64,000 bases of DNA from Selaginella tamariscina (GCA_003024785.1 PUQB01000192.1:190962-254961), one strand, 5' to 3'. Counted from the first letter of the stretch, positions 40,704-51,847 are shown. Made by a program: numbers and translations. The notes: generated by a model not told the origin, from the letters alone.

Positions 40704-43541
40704 ATGTTTAATACTGGAGATAAAGTATGTCTTCTTCGGAACAACGAGATAGTTGGCACTGGAACTGTGGAAGTTCGAGATAATAATGCATCATGTCACA
40801 ATATTTCCCAAGGATCTTGTGTGTACGTATGGGTGAACACCATTTACAAGCATGTTGAGGTTCTGGGAATGGAATTTGAGGAGGGTTCTCCTGTATTGTG
40901 GAATTTGGATGAAGTCAAGGCTGACACAAAATATGCAGAGTCACAAACAAATAGTAGCACGAGTTTACCAGATGATGGCTTGCCTGCTGTAATGGATGAG
41001 GTGATTCTCTTTCTTCGTGAGATTGAAGTCGGAAGAGGCATCATCACAGCTATAAATCCAATGGAAGCAGTGTCAGAAGAGAAACTAGGGTCCGACTTCG
41101 TGGGTGTAGTTGTGACAGAGGTTTCACCTAATGGCACATTGTATCCTGGATCCCTCGTGAGGTGGCGAACATCTGAATTAAGACGGCAAGATGGTTCAAC
41201 ATATTCTGGGTTGGATTTCAATAATAACAACCCGGAAGAACAACTCATATTTGAAGAGGTTCCTTGCATTGGTCCTATTGTAAGAAAAAGGCGATTCATG
41301 GGTTGTAGATCTTCCCCTGCAAGTTTCAGCAAGAGGGTAAAGATGGATCCTACATCTTCCGAAAGTGTTACGAGCATTTCCACGATTGACTGTTGCAAGA
41401 AGAAGTGTTGTCAGATGGCAGACCGGAATGAAATTACCCAATGTAGACATGTCTTTCGTATGCTCACCCAAAAGCAAAGGCATGAGTTTGTATATGCTGC
41501 ACTAACTGGGTGTATTGATGGAATGGCCTCGGACACAGGTTATCAGAGTACATCCATGGTATTTAATAAGGTGGCCATCTGCTTCAAAGCTTGGTACAGT
41601 ATATACGGGATCCCAAAGACCACGTTCTACCGTCGGAGGGATGAGTGGCTAGATGGAGCGCGAACCTCAGTTCATGGGAACACTGGCTTGGTCAAAACCC
41701 GCTCTCACATCATGGCAGCCATAGAGATACTCAAGGCTTTTGTGGAAGCAAATGCAGACAGGATGCCTCACAAATGCCGAACCACAAATGCAGGGGTCAG
41801 GGAAAATCTCAAGGTTTTACCTTCAATCTACACTCAATTGAAACTGTGTGAACATGTGAACAAGTGCCTCAGTTTGATGGGGCTCCAAGCAATCTGCACT
41901 GGTACCTTCAACAACATATGGAATACTCATTTTAAGGATGTGGAGATTGCAAAACACTCTAGCTTTTCTAAGTGTGACACTTGTACATCATTGAAGGCTG
42001 CAGAGGCTTGTGCAAAAACCTTGGTGGAGATCACTACCATTCAAAGGAAGATGGAGGCCCACATGATTGCACAACAAACTTGTCGGTCTCAGTACTATGC
42101 ACACCGCATGCTTTCTGTGTCACGCCCATCAGAGTACCTGTGCTTGATCCATGACAAGATGGATCATTCAAAGACCAGCATTCCAAAGCTCTTTGCAACA
42201 CCAAAGTGCCTTGGAAATGTCATGAAACTTCCGATTTCTTTAACAGGTGTGCTAACACATGGACACGGTTGTGAGTCATATGGACACTTTTCACTTCCAC
42301 ATTGGTCTAGCGACTCCAATTTCACTATTGGGTCGTTAGCCATGTGTTTCAGAAACCTTGAAGCCCACTCACAGACAAGTCCTATCAGTGATCTCAAAGT
42401 GAAGAAACAACACCTTCAACCTTTACATAATGCTCTCATGAACACGTCTGCACTTGAGGCTACTTGGGAATATGAGAGGCATTGTCAGCAACCTGCACAA
42501 AAAACAGATGGCCCTGTTGAGAGTTCAGGTTCAGTGGAGGGATCTAGCTCAAATAGTGTACATGTGTCCTCAACATCAAATAAGCTTCCTCGTCATTTGC
42601 TTTTACAGATGGATAATTGTGCAGGCGAGAACAAAAATAGGTAAATCATTTTACTTAAGGGTTTCTCAAGCTCATACTTACTTTTATTTTCTAGATATGT
42701 GCTAGCATACTTGTCAATGCTTGTTGCCAAAGGTGTGTTTGAAACAATCACGCTCAGTTTCCTTATGGTTGGTCACACTCATGAAGATATTGATGCGTTC
42801 TTCAGCAAGGTCTCCAACTCTACAAAAAGGACAAGTGCACTTACCTTACCGCATATGATGAATCTTTTTGAAAATTGCATCTCCAAAAAAAGTTGTGCTT
42901 TGCTTGTGACTGAGGTGCCAGACTTCAAAAAATTTCTCAAGGAGTATATAAAAGAAGGGAGTGATTCTTTAGTTGGTCACCTTGTGCCGCTACAATTCTT
43001 TTTCTCCATACGAGATGGTATACCTATTATGCAGTACAAGTTACGGCCATCAGAGCAGGAGTGGTTACCGAAAGAGGGCTTAATGCTCTTCAAAAGTGGA
43101 GAGGATGGAAAGCCACTTCTCCCAGAAGGACAACCAGACCCTATTCCATTGAGTGCCCAGCTCAAGGAACAAGAGGTTATTATTGATGGCATCAAAAAAT
43201 ATGTGGCATGGGTTCAAAAATCGATGCCAAAGAATTCTGATAAGGCAACTGGTTACTCAGAACTATATAAGCATGTGGTCAACTATTGGGAGACTGTTGT
43301 TCGAGAGTTGGAAGGGCCTACTGTCACAAGTACAGAATTGCAACACCCTTTCTGGCCTAAAAACAAGTGGCGAGAGGAGATTGAAATGACATCACTGAGC
43401 ACAGACGACATAGAAGCCAGTAGTGATGTGGAAGTGCAAACCCCACACTTTGTTGAACAAAGGAACCAAAAACCTAAAGCATACTTTGAGGATCTTCAAA
43501 AAACTAATGATGGTTCTCATTACTCCAGATGCGTCATATAA
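40704..43541 (+). CDS. DUF7869-like protein, candidate transposase (T2)
   Basis: Two exons (40,704-42,640 and 42,695-43,541) join across a 54-bp GT-AG intron, giving about 927 codons. The start ATG at 40,704 (MFNTGDKV) follows a TTATGTGCAG acceptor, so an upstream leader exon is likely. The N-terminal 170 residues hold two related beta-rich repeats (KVCLLRNNEIVGTGTVEV; RGIITAINPMEA...GVVVTEV) like those in plant En/Spm-type proteins. A Cys/His-rich zone (DCCKKKCCQ, SKCDTCTS) follows. The DUF7869-type core has LIHDKMDHSKTSIP (about residue 480), LLQMDNCAGENKNRYVLAYL (about 635-655) and FLMVGHTHEDIDAFFSKV (about 670). The acidic residues in these three blocks are spaced as in RNase-H-fold nucleases. 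Past the stop, frameshifted coding continues (YNQPIWMGQIID, VKVAWF to about 43,725), so the true C-terminus is about 55 residues longer. Confidence 0.7.
42641..42694 (+). other. Intron in DUF7869 gene
   Basis: GTAAATCATTTTACTT to TTTTATTTTCTAG, 54 bp. Removing it joins AAT AG / A TAT, giving the conserved ENKNRYVLAYL across the junction. The equivalent region is deleted in T1. Confidence 0.85.
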
Positions 43542-43725
43542 TCAGCCTATTTGGATGGGTCAAATTATCGACACCCTGAAGTAATCACAAAAAATAGTAT
43601 TGTTAAGGTTGCATGGTTCAAAACCACAAAAAAGGCGACACGAGAAGGAGAGCGAAAGATATAATGGATGCCTAGAGAAAACATGGTCTCCCAATCAAAA
43701 AGACCCAGTATGTTTTATAAATGTT

Positions 43726-44294
43726 AAATCCATTCGATATGGGTGATGTCAAGAAGCGTTGATAAAGTCACGATTAACAAAACTGCAAGGGAATGTATGT
43801 TTTCTGAAGCTTAAAGCAATTACAAAATTATAAAATATCATATATTTAATATTCATAATTATTATAAACTCTTTAATAATAGTACCAAATTGTATACTTA
43901 ACTATATAAATTTAAAAAATGATATGGAAGATTAACTATATTATTATAGGATTTTATATATATATTATTACTACTACAAATTTTTAATTAATAATGTTAT
44001 ATTTAAATATTAATATTTTAATAACAACATCAATATTTATATAATGTACCTCTTATGCTCTTCCTTAATTGTTATATTAGGCAATATATTATATAATTTA
44101 ATACATTCTACTTTTATAATGTTATTAATTTTTGTTCAATGAATGCTATAATTTATTAAAGGGTAGATTACAAAATAGAATATTCTAAAGAATATTCTCT
44201 TTTCAAACATATATTCTAAAGAATATTCCTTTAATATTAGAAAATGCTAATTAAATAGCTAAAATTGCTAATTATTAAGAAATGGGACTATAGC
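43726..44294. other. T2 right subterminal region
   Basis: AT-rich, no ORF of note. It contains several AATATTCT/AGAATATT words (44,180-44,245) similar to those near T2's left end (29,830-29,880), which may be subterminal binding motifs. The TIR starts at 44,295. Confidence 0.5.
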
Positions 44295-44321
44295 CATGCC
44301 CATTTTAGTTACAACTTGCAT
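44295..44321 (-). repeat. T2 right terminal inverted repeat
   Basis: CATGCCCATTTTAGTTACAA then CTTGCAT. Reverse complement matches the left end with two mismatches over 27 bases. Confidence 0.88.
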
Positions 44322-44324
44322 ATT

Positions 44325-45535
44325 TCCACGATTGACTACTGCAAGAAGAAGTGTTGTCAGGTGGCAGATCGGAATGAAATTACCCAATGTAGACATGTCT
44401 TTCGTACGCTCACCCAAAAGCAAAGGCATGAGTTTGTATATGCTACACTAACTGGGTGTATTGATGGAATGGCCTCGGACACAGGTTATCAGAGTACATC
44501 TATGGTATTTAATAAGGTGGCCATCTGCTTCAAAGCTTGGTACAGTATGTACGGGATTCCAAAGACCACGTTCTATCATCGGAGGGATGAGTGGCTAGAT
44601 GGAGCGCGAACCTCAGTACATGGGAACACTCGCTTGGTCAAAACCCACTCTCACATTATGGCAGCCATAGAGATACTCAAGGCTTTTGTGGAAGCAAATG
44701 CAGACACAAATGCAGGGGTCAGGAAAAATCTCAAGGTTTTGCCTTCGATCTACACTCAATTGAAGCTGTGTGAACATGTGAACAAGTGCCTCAGCTTGAT
44801 GGGGCTGCAAGCAATCTGCACTGGTACCTTCAACAACATATGGAATACTCATTTTAAGGATGTGGAGATTGCAAAACACTCTAGCTTTTCTAAGTGTAAC
44901 ACTTGTACATCATTGAAAGCTGCAGAGGCTTGTGCAAAAACCTTGGTGGAGATCACTGCCATTCAAAAGAAGATGGAGGCCCACATGATTGCACAACAAA
45001 CTTACCGGTCTCAGTATTATGCACACCGCATGCTTTCTGTGTCACGCCCATCAGAGTACCTGTGCTTGATCCATCAGCATTCCAAGCTCGTTGCAACACC
45101 AAAGTGCCTTGGAAATGTCATGAAACTTCCGATTTCATTGATAGGTGTGCTAACACATGGACACGGTTGTGAGTCATATGAACACTTTTCACTTCCACAT
45201 TGGTCTAGCGACTCCAATTTCACTATTGGGTCATTGGCTATGTGTTTCAGAAACCTTGAAGCCCACGATATTAATGCTCTTCAAAAGTGGAGAGAATGGA
45301 AAGCCACTTCTCCCAGAAGGACAACCAGACCCTATTCCATTGAGTGCCTAGTTCAAGGAACAAGAGGTTATTATTGATGGCATCAAAAAATATGTGGCAT
45401 GGGTTCAAAAATCGATGCCAAAGAATTTTGATAAGGCAACTAATTACTCAGAACTATATAAGCATGTGGTTGACTATTGGGAGACTGTTGTTCGAGAGTT
45501 GGAAGGGCCTACTGTCACAAGTACAGAATTGCAAC
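44325..45535 (+). pseudogene. DUF7869-like gene, 3' part (T1 copy)
   Basis: It continues T1's gene after the T2 insertion and is very similar to T2 41,378-42,366. Differences are informative. One 24-bp in-frame deletion falls between two CACAAATGC repeats (at 44,705). A net 24-bp loss removes DKMDHSKTSIP (at 45,075). A deletion of about 710 bp at 45,266-45,270 removes the intron, MDNCAGENKN and GHTHEDID. A 370-codon frame (44,265-45,377), opening inside T2's terminus, stays open across the first two deletions. The gene and T1 stop at about 45,535, where R1 reverse transcriptase sequence begins after a CCCTAAACC stretch. Confidence 0.75.
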
Positions 45536-45539
45536 CCTA

Positions 45540-45760
45540 AACCAAATTTCAAGTCTATTCTTGAAAAATACTTTGCTGTCAATAGCCTATTAAATAAGTC
45601 GTCCACTCACGAAAGAAGATACTTATTTTTGATAGTTATCACGTTCAGCGCTCGATAGTCCACACACATTTGCATTGTACTATCCTTTTTTATTACAAAC
45701 AAGATCGGTGTACCATACGGTGATCGACTAGGTTGAATGTGTCCTCAACCAATCAATTCT
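45540..45760 (-). pseudogene. R1 reverse transcriptase, 5' part
   Basis: The minus strand gives [40 protein letters not shown], then after a shift NRLLTAKYFSRIDLKFG, the first third of a Ty3 RT. It stops at the T1 junction. The remaining palm (YxDD) and RNase H are missing on both sides of T1. They were therefore deleted together with T1's right end. Confidence 0.8.
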
Positions 45761-46510
45761 GTCAGCTGTCTCTTCCAATTCTATTAACTCTTTAGGATTC
45801 AACCGATATGGGGCTCTTGCCGGTGGAGACGAACCTGGCAGAATCTCTATCTTGTGGTTCACACCTCGACGTGGAGGTAACTCGAGCGGCAAGTCTTTTG
45901 GCAACACGTCCTTAAACATGTTCAAAACTTCCAAAATAGGTTCAGGAACATATTCTTGACCATCTCCTATCTTGACTTCACCAGTATCCAAAATCATTGC
46001 AAGAAATACACGTTCTCGATGTCTAACTGCCTTACACAACTGAGTTAAGGTAAGAAACATAGGATTCCAATCCTCATCAGTTAGCGTTTCCATCTTGAGC
46101 GTTGCTTTTCTAATGTCCTCTTCATCTACTGTAAGCGTGATTCGATTATCTCCGGAACCCCTCATTTCGATTACATGTTTATAAAACCATTCTATACCCA
46201 AAACAAAGTCAAACCCCATCATATTCAAGACAACTAAGTCTAGCTTAGCCTTTAACCTTTTGATTCGGATAGGAATGCCCTTGCTATATTATTAATATTT
46301 TAAGAACCTTTGCCAAAAATTGATCTTTATTTCACACATCTTTATTACATCCAAATTCAATTGACGAGCTAGACTAGTCAATATGAAGTTGTCGTTCTAA
46401 CCTAATGGGTTGGCTATCTGGGTAAAGATTGTGAAATATGTGGGATATGTGGGTAATTACTATGACTGAAATTGTATGTTGCTTCAGTATCGATCATTAT
46501 TCGGACTCGG
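45728..46510 (-). pseudogene. R1 protease and linker
   Basis: A 166-codon stretch (46,228-45,728) begins with NMMGFDFVLGIEWFYKHV, the C-terminal retropepsin block. It then passes LTQLCKAVRHRERVFLAMIL and DVLPKDLPLELPPRRGVNHK, the lead into RT. The active site upstream reads IDTEATYNF (about 46,505-46,478), with E replacing the G of DTG. Frame breaks lie between about 46,250 and 46,470. Confidence 0.75.
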
Positions 46511-46619
46511 TCCCCTCGTATCTTTCCTGTCAAATATAGCAAAGGGTTAGTTTTGTCTTGAATAACGAATAAGGCATGTTGTGTCTAGCACAACATTACC
46601 TCTTCTGACTCATTTGCTG

Positions 46620-46745
46620 AATCTTCATACATTTCTGGTTCAGCAACTTCCTCTTCTACCATTGCCTTGAAATGACCCGATTGTTGTGAGGGTGCCCAAC
46701 ATTCTCTAGCAAAATGTCCAGGCTTGTTACAATTATGACATTTTG
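46620..46745 (-). pseudogene. R1 gag zinc knuckle
   Basis: CHNCNKPGHFARECW (46,740-46,697) is a perfect CX2CX4HX4C nucleocapsid knuckle, followed by an acidic stretch (AMVEEEVAEPEMYEDS). It binds element RNA in the family. Both upstream and downstream frames are broken. Confidence 0.85.
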
Positions 46746-46869
46746 GAACTTCACTTGTGGACTGCAGGGGAGCAGACTTTGGAGTTGAGCCCTTGGCATG
46801 CTAGGTGGTGGTAATGCTAACAGTTTTTGAGATCCAATGGGTTTTGATGTATCCAAAACTTGGAACTGC

Positions 46870-48000
46870 CGACTTGATGATGACTGATTTGGTCATCTAT
46901 CAAACCTTTTGAACCCAGACTTTGGAGGAAAACTCCTTGGTTTAGTTTTGCTTCCTCCTCCCTTATTATACAAGTCTTCTAATGACATGCCATAAGCAAC
47001 TTTTTGAGCTGCCTCCTGACATTCCCAATAGCTTGTTGACTTGTACCTTAGGATCTCCTTTTCGCGTTTTCTCATTTAAACTGGCCATGAAACAACTTCG
47101 AGCTTCATCATCGCTCATGTTCGGGACCAAATGCCATACACTTTCAAACCGATAAACATGGTCCACCGGATTTCTCCGAACTCCTTATTTACAAGCTACC
47201 AAATTAGCACGAATTGCAACCCAAGGTTATCCAGCATATACTACTTTTTGATCTCCCTTTTCATGTGTTTCCAGCTGTTTCCATATTCACGTTCATCTTC
47301 AACTATCCACCACCAAGTCTTAACTTTTCTTTTGAGAAACTACTTGGCACACACAACCTTTTCTGTCTTTCTCATGAAAGTAGCCTCAAAATAACTTTCT
47401 ATATCAATATAACCAGTCATCCAAAATTTTGTAGTCTTTTGAACCCATAAATTTCGAAGGCTTGACTAGCTTGAATTTATTTGGACCACTACCACCTTCA
47501 TCTGCCAAATAATTCGATTCAAAAGAACCTGACTCTGAATCATGCTTCTTCTTCTTTCTTCGTGTGTCTAGTTGTGAAATATCTGGTAATGTGGTAACTG
47601 CTAAAATCCGATCAGCAACATTACCGATTCGATTGTTCAACCCTAAATATCCCTTTGAAGTTCATTTAGGGCATCTGTCATTATTTCCCGCCAACCAGAC
47701 CGTTGCTTAACTCTAGGGGGTCGATCTAAATCAGCTTCATCCATCTCCTCATTTCGAGCCTCTGCAATAGCCCTCTCTGCCTCAGCTCTGATTGCTTTCT
47801 CTTGCTCATCGTATTGAACCCTAGTTTCAACACTTGAAGAATATGCTTGGAATATTTCCAATATGAAGTTGGAAACACATTGCACAGGTTGTACACCCAC
47901 ATACATCAGCTTGAACCAGCATAAGATTTCAAACATACCTAGAATCTCATGCTGACTCACTGAGTAAGTGTTCTCCGAAGATTGATAACTCACATGATCA
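46870..48000 (-). pseudogene. R1 gag (capsid region)
   Basis: Pieces from 5' to 3' on the minus strand. First, EEMDEADLDRPPRVKQRSGW and EIMTDALNELQRD (47,760-47,645). Second, LDTRRKKKKHDSES and GGSGPNKFKLVKPSKFMGSKD (47,600-47,415), the entry to the capsid. Third, HVYRFESVWHLVPNMSDDEA and SCFMASLNEK (47,165-47,085), and a basic KPRSFPPKSGFKRFDR tail. Together they give a conventional Ty3 gag of expected size, broken by stops and frameshifts. Confidence 0.65.
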
Positions 48001-48102
48001 AACTATGTCAATCAAAAGCAATAGATTAGATTAAGAATTTAGAATTTCTAAACACTGAAACACCCTGTGACTTAAGGTAGTCCTATTGACCGTAAAGAAC
48101 TT

Positions 48103-48114
48103 GCTCTAATACCA
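48103..48114 (-). other. Primer-binding site of R1
   Basis: On the minus strand TGGTATTAGAGC, one mismatch from the initiator-Met PBS, two bases inside the 5' LTR end. It fixes R1's orientation and its LTR boundary. Confidence 0.85.
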
Positions 48115-48116
48115 AT

Positions 48117-48725
48117 TGTCAGATTTTTTACCTGGTGCCACAAAGGCGGCTTGCCAGATGCCAACTCTGGAATCCCCTCTCTAGAAACCCCATAAAATCT
48201 GGTAAAGTAACCCATATTAGGAACCCACCAAAACTTAAGCCCCAACTGACCAAGTCCATGAACGAGGCTCACCTTGTGAATCAGGATACATGGACCGGCC
48301 GAGCTACAGGTATCGTTCCTAGCTTGGCGTGGTTGAGGCGACCGGAGCAAGGCCTCAACCACTAGTTCTGCGAAACATGAACTCGGGCAATGCCTTTGAG
48401 CTTGCAAGCAGGTTTTCAAACCAAGGAATTTGATTAATTCCTTAGAAGTGACATACCCAGTCACAAAGGCTAGATCCTGCCAACGGTAAGGATAGTCTAA
48501 CCCAAAGGTGGGACATACCACTGTCGTGTGGAAGTTAGGGCGGCACAAACAAAGGGTTGCACCTTAACGACATAAGCTTAACTTGCACCGGTAGGAGGTT
48601 AATGAGCTCTCTTTTGAACCCAAGAAGCCTCACTACACATACTCTACCTTATTTATGTGACGGAGTCCCCCCCCCCCCTGTTTTCCTGAGTAAATGGGCT
48701 AGCACGGAAATGCCAGCCATTAATT
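48117..48725 (-). repeat. R1 5' LTR (truncated)
   Basis: It matches R2 LTR bases 51,848 to about 52,460 in the same orientation, starting TGTCAGA on the plus strand. The last third (U3 side) is missing; the sequence changes to the B2 LTR at about 48,725. The C run (48,668-48,678) and TTATTTATGTGACGG are kept. Confidence 0.75.
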
Positions 48726-51700
48726 GGTTGTCAGGGACTCTTCAAGCCAGATGTGGTGTTGCTATGAATTCTCGGTGGTCGCCAAAACAATGTGGGTAGC
48801 GTCTAATCCCGGGGGTCCCATCGATGAGTCGGACATACCTCAAGAGCACTGGAAGGTGCTGAGATGGCCTCTACTCGGACGCCGCGAGGGTCCATGTACA
48901 GGTGAGGAGGAGTTCTCCTAGTGTAGTGCTGCCGCTTCCTTCGTTAGTATGTCATTGGGCTAGGAGCGGGGTGAGAGGAGAGTAACAAAAGAGGTGGTGA
49001 ACAAAAGGAGAATGTATGTATATATATATTGCATGCACAAGTACAAAGCTGCCCCAGAAAGGTGGAGCAAGATACAAAGACGAAAACAGATTGGAAGGAC
49101 CCCGACCCACTACCAGCCTTCCTGCTTATATTGTGAGTCGGCTAGTGCTAGACCCTAGGTACAGGTGGCACTTTCTCATTGGTCTGCCACCCTATGATAG
49201 AGTTCTGCATGTAGCATTTATGCGCCTCCCTCACGTGTGCTGTCTCGAGTACCTTGGTAGTTGGTCCGAACGATCGGATCAATGCTTGGGTTAAGCGTCG
49301 CTGATAGCTATCGTCGTCAGTCCATACCTGCTGTACCTTCCCCGCTCGGCTGCTCCAACCCATTGATCGTTTGCATTGACTAGCGGTTTGACGTTGGTCA
49401 AACCACCATCAACCAAATGCCCGGACTTAATTGTTGGCTTGCCATGTGCTCCCTTAACCTAGGTCATGCCCGAGTGGTCATGGTAGGTAGTGACTTCGCT
49501 TTCCACTGCGGCTAGCTTTTGCTTTAGGGCAACGATAGTTGCATCCTGCAACTCGGTAGCCTTCTATAGCTCCCTCTGAACCCACCTCATGCTACTCCTG
49601 AGCGTGTTTTACTTGAGCCTCCAACTCCTGAACTCGCTCGCGCAAGCGCTATAGCTCTTGTTCCCTTGCTGCAAGTAATTGGGCTTGTCATTGGGTGTGC
49701 TCCACTAACTCTATGGTAGTGGTTCGAGGTGGGTCTTGCTTTCTAGGTGAGTTGTGCTCCCTTCCTGTGCTTGGCCGTAATGCAACTTCAAACTCCCTAC
49801 TCCTTTGTTTGATTTGAGTCCTGAGTTCGTGAGTTTGCCATTCTTTCTCTACTATGGCATGGTTGCGGGTGTGCTAGTGGTGGTCCATCCTTGGAGGGTA
49901 TCGTACTCACCCTGTAACCTACCAAGTTTTGTTGCTATCTTGCTCTAGAGTTCCACGGCATCCTTCCTCCTCTTCATTACTACCTTACATAGTAAGGCTC
50001 CTTGGCAGAGCAGTTCCTTAGCTTCTTTGGTGTCCTCCCATGCGGCCTATCGTCGTTCTGTAAGTTTAGCTACTATGGCATCATGTTCTTTTGTCACAGC
50101 TGAGAGTCGAAGTCGTTATACACTGCCATTGCTTCCTTTAGTTGGTCGAAGGCATCTGCGAGCTTGATGTAGGCTGTTGAGGCCCACCGACCGTTGACAT
50201 GGAATGTTGGTAGGTAACCTTTGACTCTTCCCCGACCTGCCTCCGTTTCCCCCTAGTCTAGCCAATTGATCGTTTGGGTATCTTTGACGGGAATTCTAGT
50301 GGTAATGGGGGCCCCACAGCCAAGGGGACCACTAGTATAAGTTCCATCATCTAGTGCCTGGTGGTTCTTGGTCCGGAGAGGGGTTGCCTCTCACCTGCTT
50401 CTTTGTCGACTTCAGGGGTCCTGGCTACTCCTTATGGTTGCCTTGACTTGTTCCAATCCGCTCTTCCTCCCCTGTCTAGAGCTGTGCCGGTATCGCAACT
50501 GTAATTTGACCAATCAAACTTGCGGTCATGATAGCGATATGGCCGGCCATGGAAAGTCTCCGCTCGGACCCAATTCAAACTCCGTGAATTCCGCTGGTTA
50601 GAGCCAAAAACCAAGTACTGCTTATGGCAGTCTGCCCAGTTCACCGTGACTCCTTCCTAGGCCCTGTAGAGGCCATTCGCCAACAGCCTGGTGATTTGTC
50701 TCCCCATTCTTCTTGTGAACATGAAGGCCACCAGTGCTATGAATTCGGCCGCTTCCTTCCTTTTTGGTATGCCCCGTAGTGCCTCGTTTTCTATGGTAGC
50801 AGGCTTCTGTGGTTCTGTCTTCGATAATTCTCCTAATGCAAGGCCATCCTTCGGTAGTTCGAAATACTGCCCTCCCTTCCAAGAAGAACTGGATCCCCCT
50901 CCATTCGATTTGGCTAGCTACCAATTTTGTGGACTGAATGAATTGCCTGGCTCTCTCAAAGAATCCCGAGGTCTCCACTTCTCCTTATGGAAGGTCGAAG
51001 AACTCGTCCAGGTGCAACTATCTCCTGACCCACCGAACGTCAGGCCAACCGATCAACTCTTTGAACCTGGAATACCTGGGTGACACGAGATCCACTATCC
51101 TCTCCTAGCCCTCAATGGACATGCAAATCTCTTGGATCACCACTGGCATGTTTCTCTTCGTCCAATCTGTTGTCATGGTGGTTGAAGTATTACACTGTAC
51201 ATCTCCTTTTAGGGTAACTGCCAATGTGGCGGTCCTCATGACGTCCTCTAAGGTGATTGGCGCGACTATCCTGTGCCCATATACGCAATGATGGCACCAC
51301 TCGACCATCATTGCCTTTGTAGTACGTGCCTCACACATGCAGTCCACCCAGACAGAGCTCAGTCCGAGGCACCCCGGGGCAAGGCAGCCATTGCGACAGG
51401 GAACCCCCAAGGAAGCACAGCAGGAAGGATGGCGCGGCTGAGAGGAAGACCTCCAAACACACATGTGGCCAGCTCACAGGGTCACATGGTCCACAAGGAT
51501 GGATGTTTAGCCAATGTAGCTACTGTCAGCTGTTTGTCGCAGTGCTTGTCCGTCATTGCCATTCCTTGTGACCCTAATGATGTCTGGTGGAGCCCACCCT
51601 AGTCCTAGTTGTAGGGCCTTTTCGGTTGGTCCCCAACAAGGCCTTCTGCCATCAGTCCCGCGCGTCCCACATTGGGACTTTGCACCCTACTTCTATCAGG

Positions 51701-51790
51701 GAATGTCCCTGTCGGGGCTCTTTTCTCCCCCACTTCTGTAGTTGATATCCGATCAGCTATGGCTGTGGGTATTCTCGGTTGAGGCCGGGG
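48726..51790 (-). mobile_element. B2: pol-less LTR element, inverted copy
   Basis: Its 3' LTR (48,726 to about 49,330) matches 4,880-5,472 inverted, with a TATA-like CAATATAAGC on the minus strand near 49,130. The internal region to 51,790 matches B1 2,385-4,880. It holds a gag-like open stretch (50,978-50,622, FFERARQFIQSTKLVAS) and a coiled-coil stretch (about 49,700-49,500). No pol motif is present. A 5' LTR is not found before R2's LTR at 51,848. Reading frames are interrupted by many stops. Confidence 0.55.
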
Positions 51791-51847
51791 CAAGTATGGG
51801 GCTGTCGATCCAGTCCACTAACAAATTTGGATCGGCCTTGCTTAGAT

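Larger units (their letters stand above)
29660..44321. mobile_element. T2: complete TIR DNA transposon, 14.66 kb
   Basis: Both ends are identifiable. The left end is ATGCACGTTGTAACTAAA, G, then TGGGCATG. The reverse complement of the right end is ATGCAAGTTGTAACTAAA, A, then TGGGCATG: a 27-bp TIR with two mismatches. It is flanked by ATT (29,657-29,659 and 44,322-44,324). T2's own DUF7869 gene shows the uninterrupted target (GAGCATTTCCACGATTGAC, about 41,372). Cargo from left: HAD phosphatase gene, ParB/methyltransferase gene, palindrome array, spacer, palindrome array, DUF7869 gene. The 3-bp duplication fits CACTA- or PIF/Harbinger-like biochemistry, but the termini do not start CACTA; superfamily left open. 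Confidence 0.88.

Noticed and set aside
19626..44321. CACTA (En/Spm) superfamily assignment of T1/T2
   Set aside because: The 3-bp duplication and N-terminal repeats would fit, but the termini start ATGCA(C/A)G rather than CACTA and the core looks like DUF7869, so no superfamily is claimed.
19626..45535. Giant-virus insertion
   Set aside because: A ParB-like protein, methyltransferase and phosphatase could suggest a viral insert, but there is no capsid, polymerase or helicase gene. Clean TIRs and a 3-bp duplication explain the block as a transposon.
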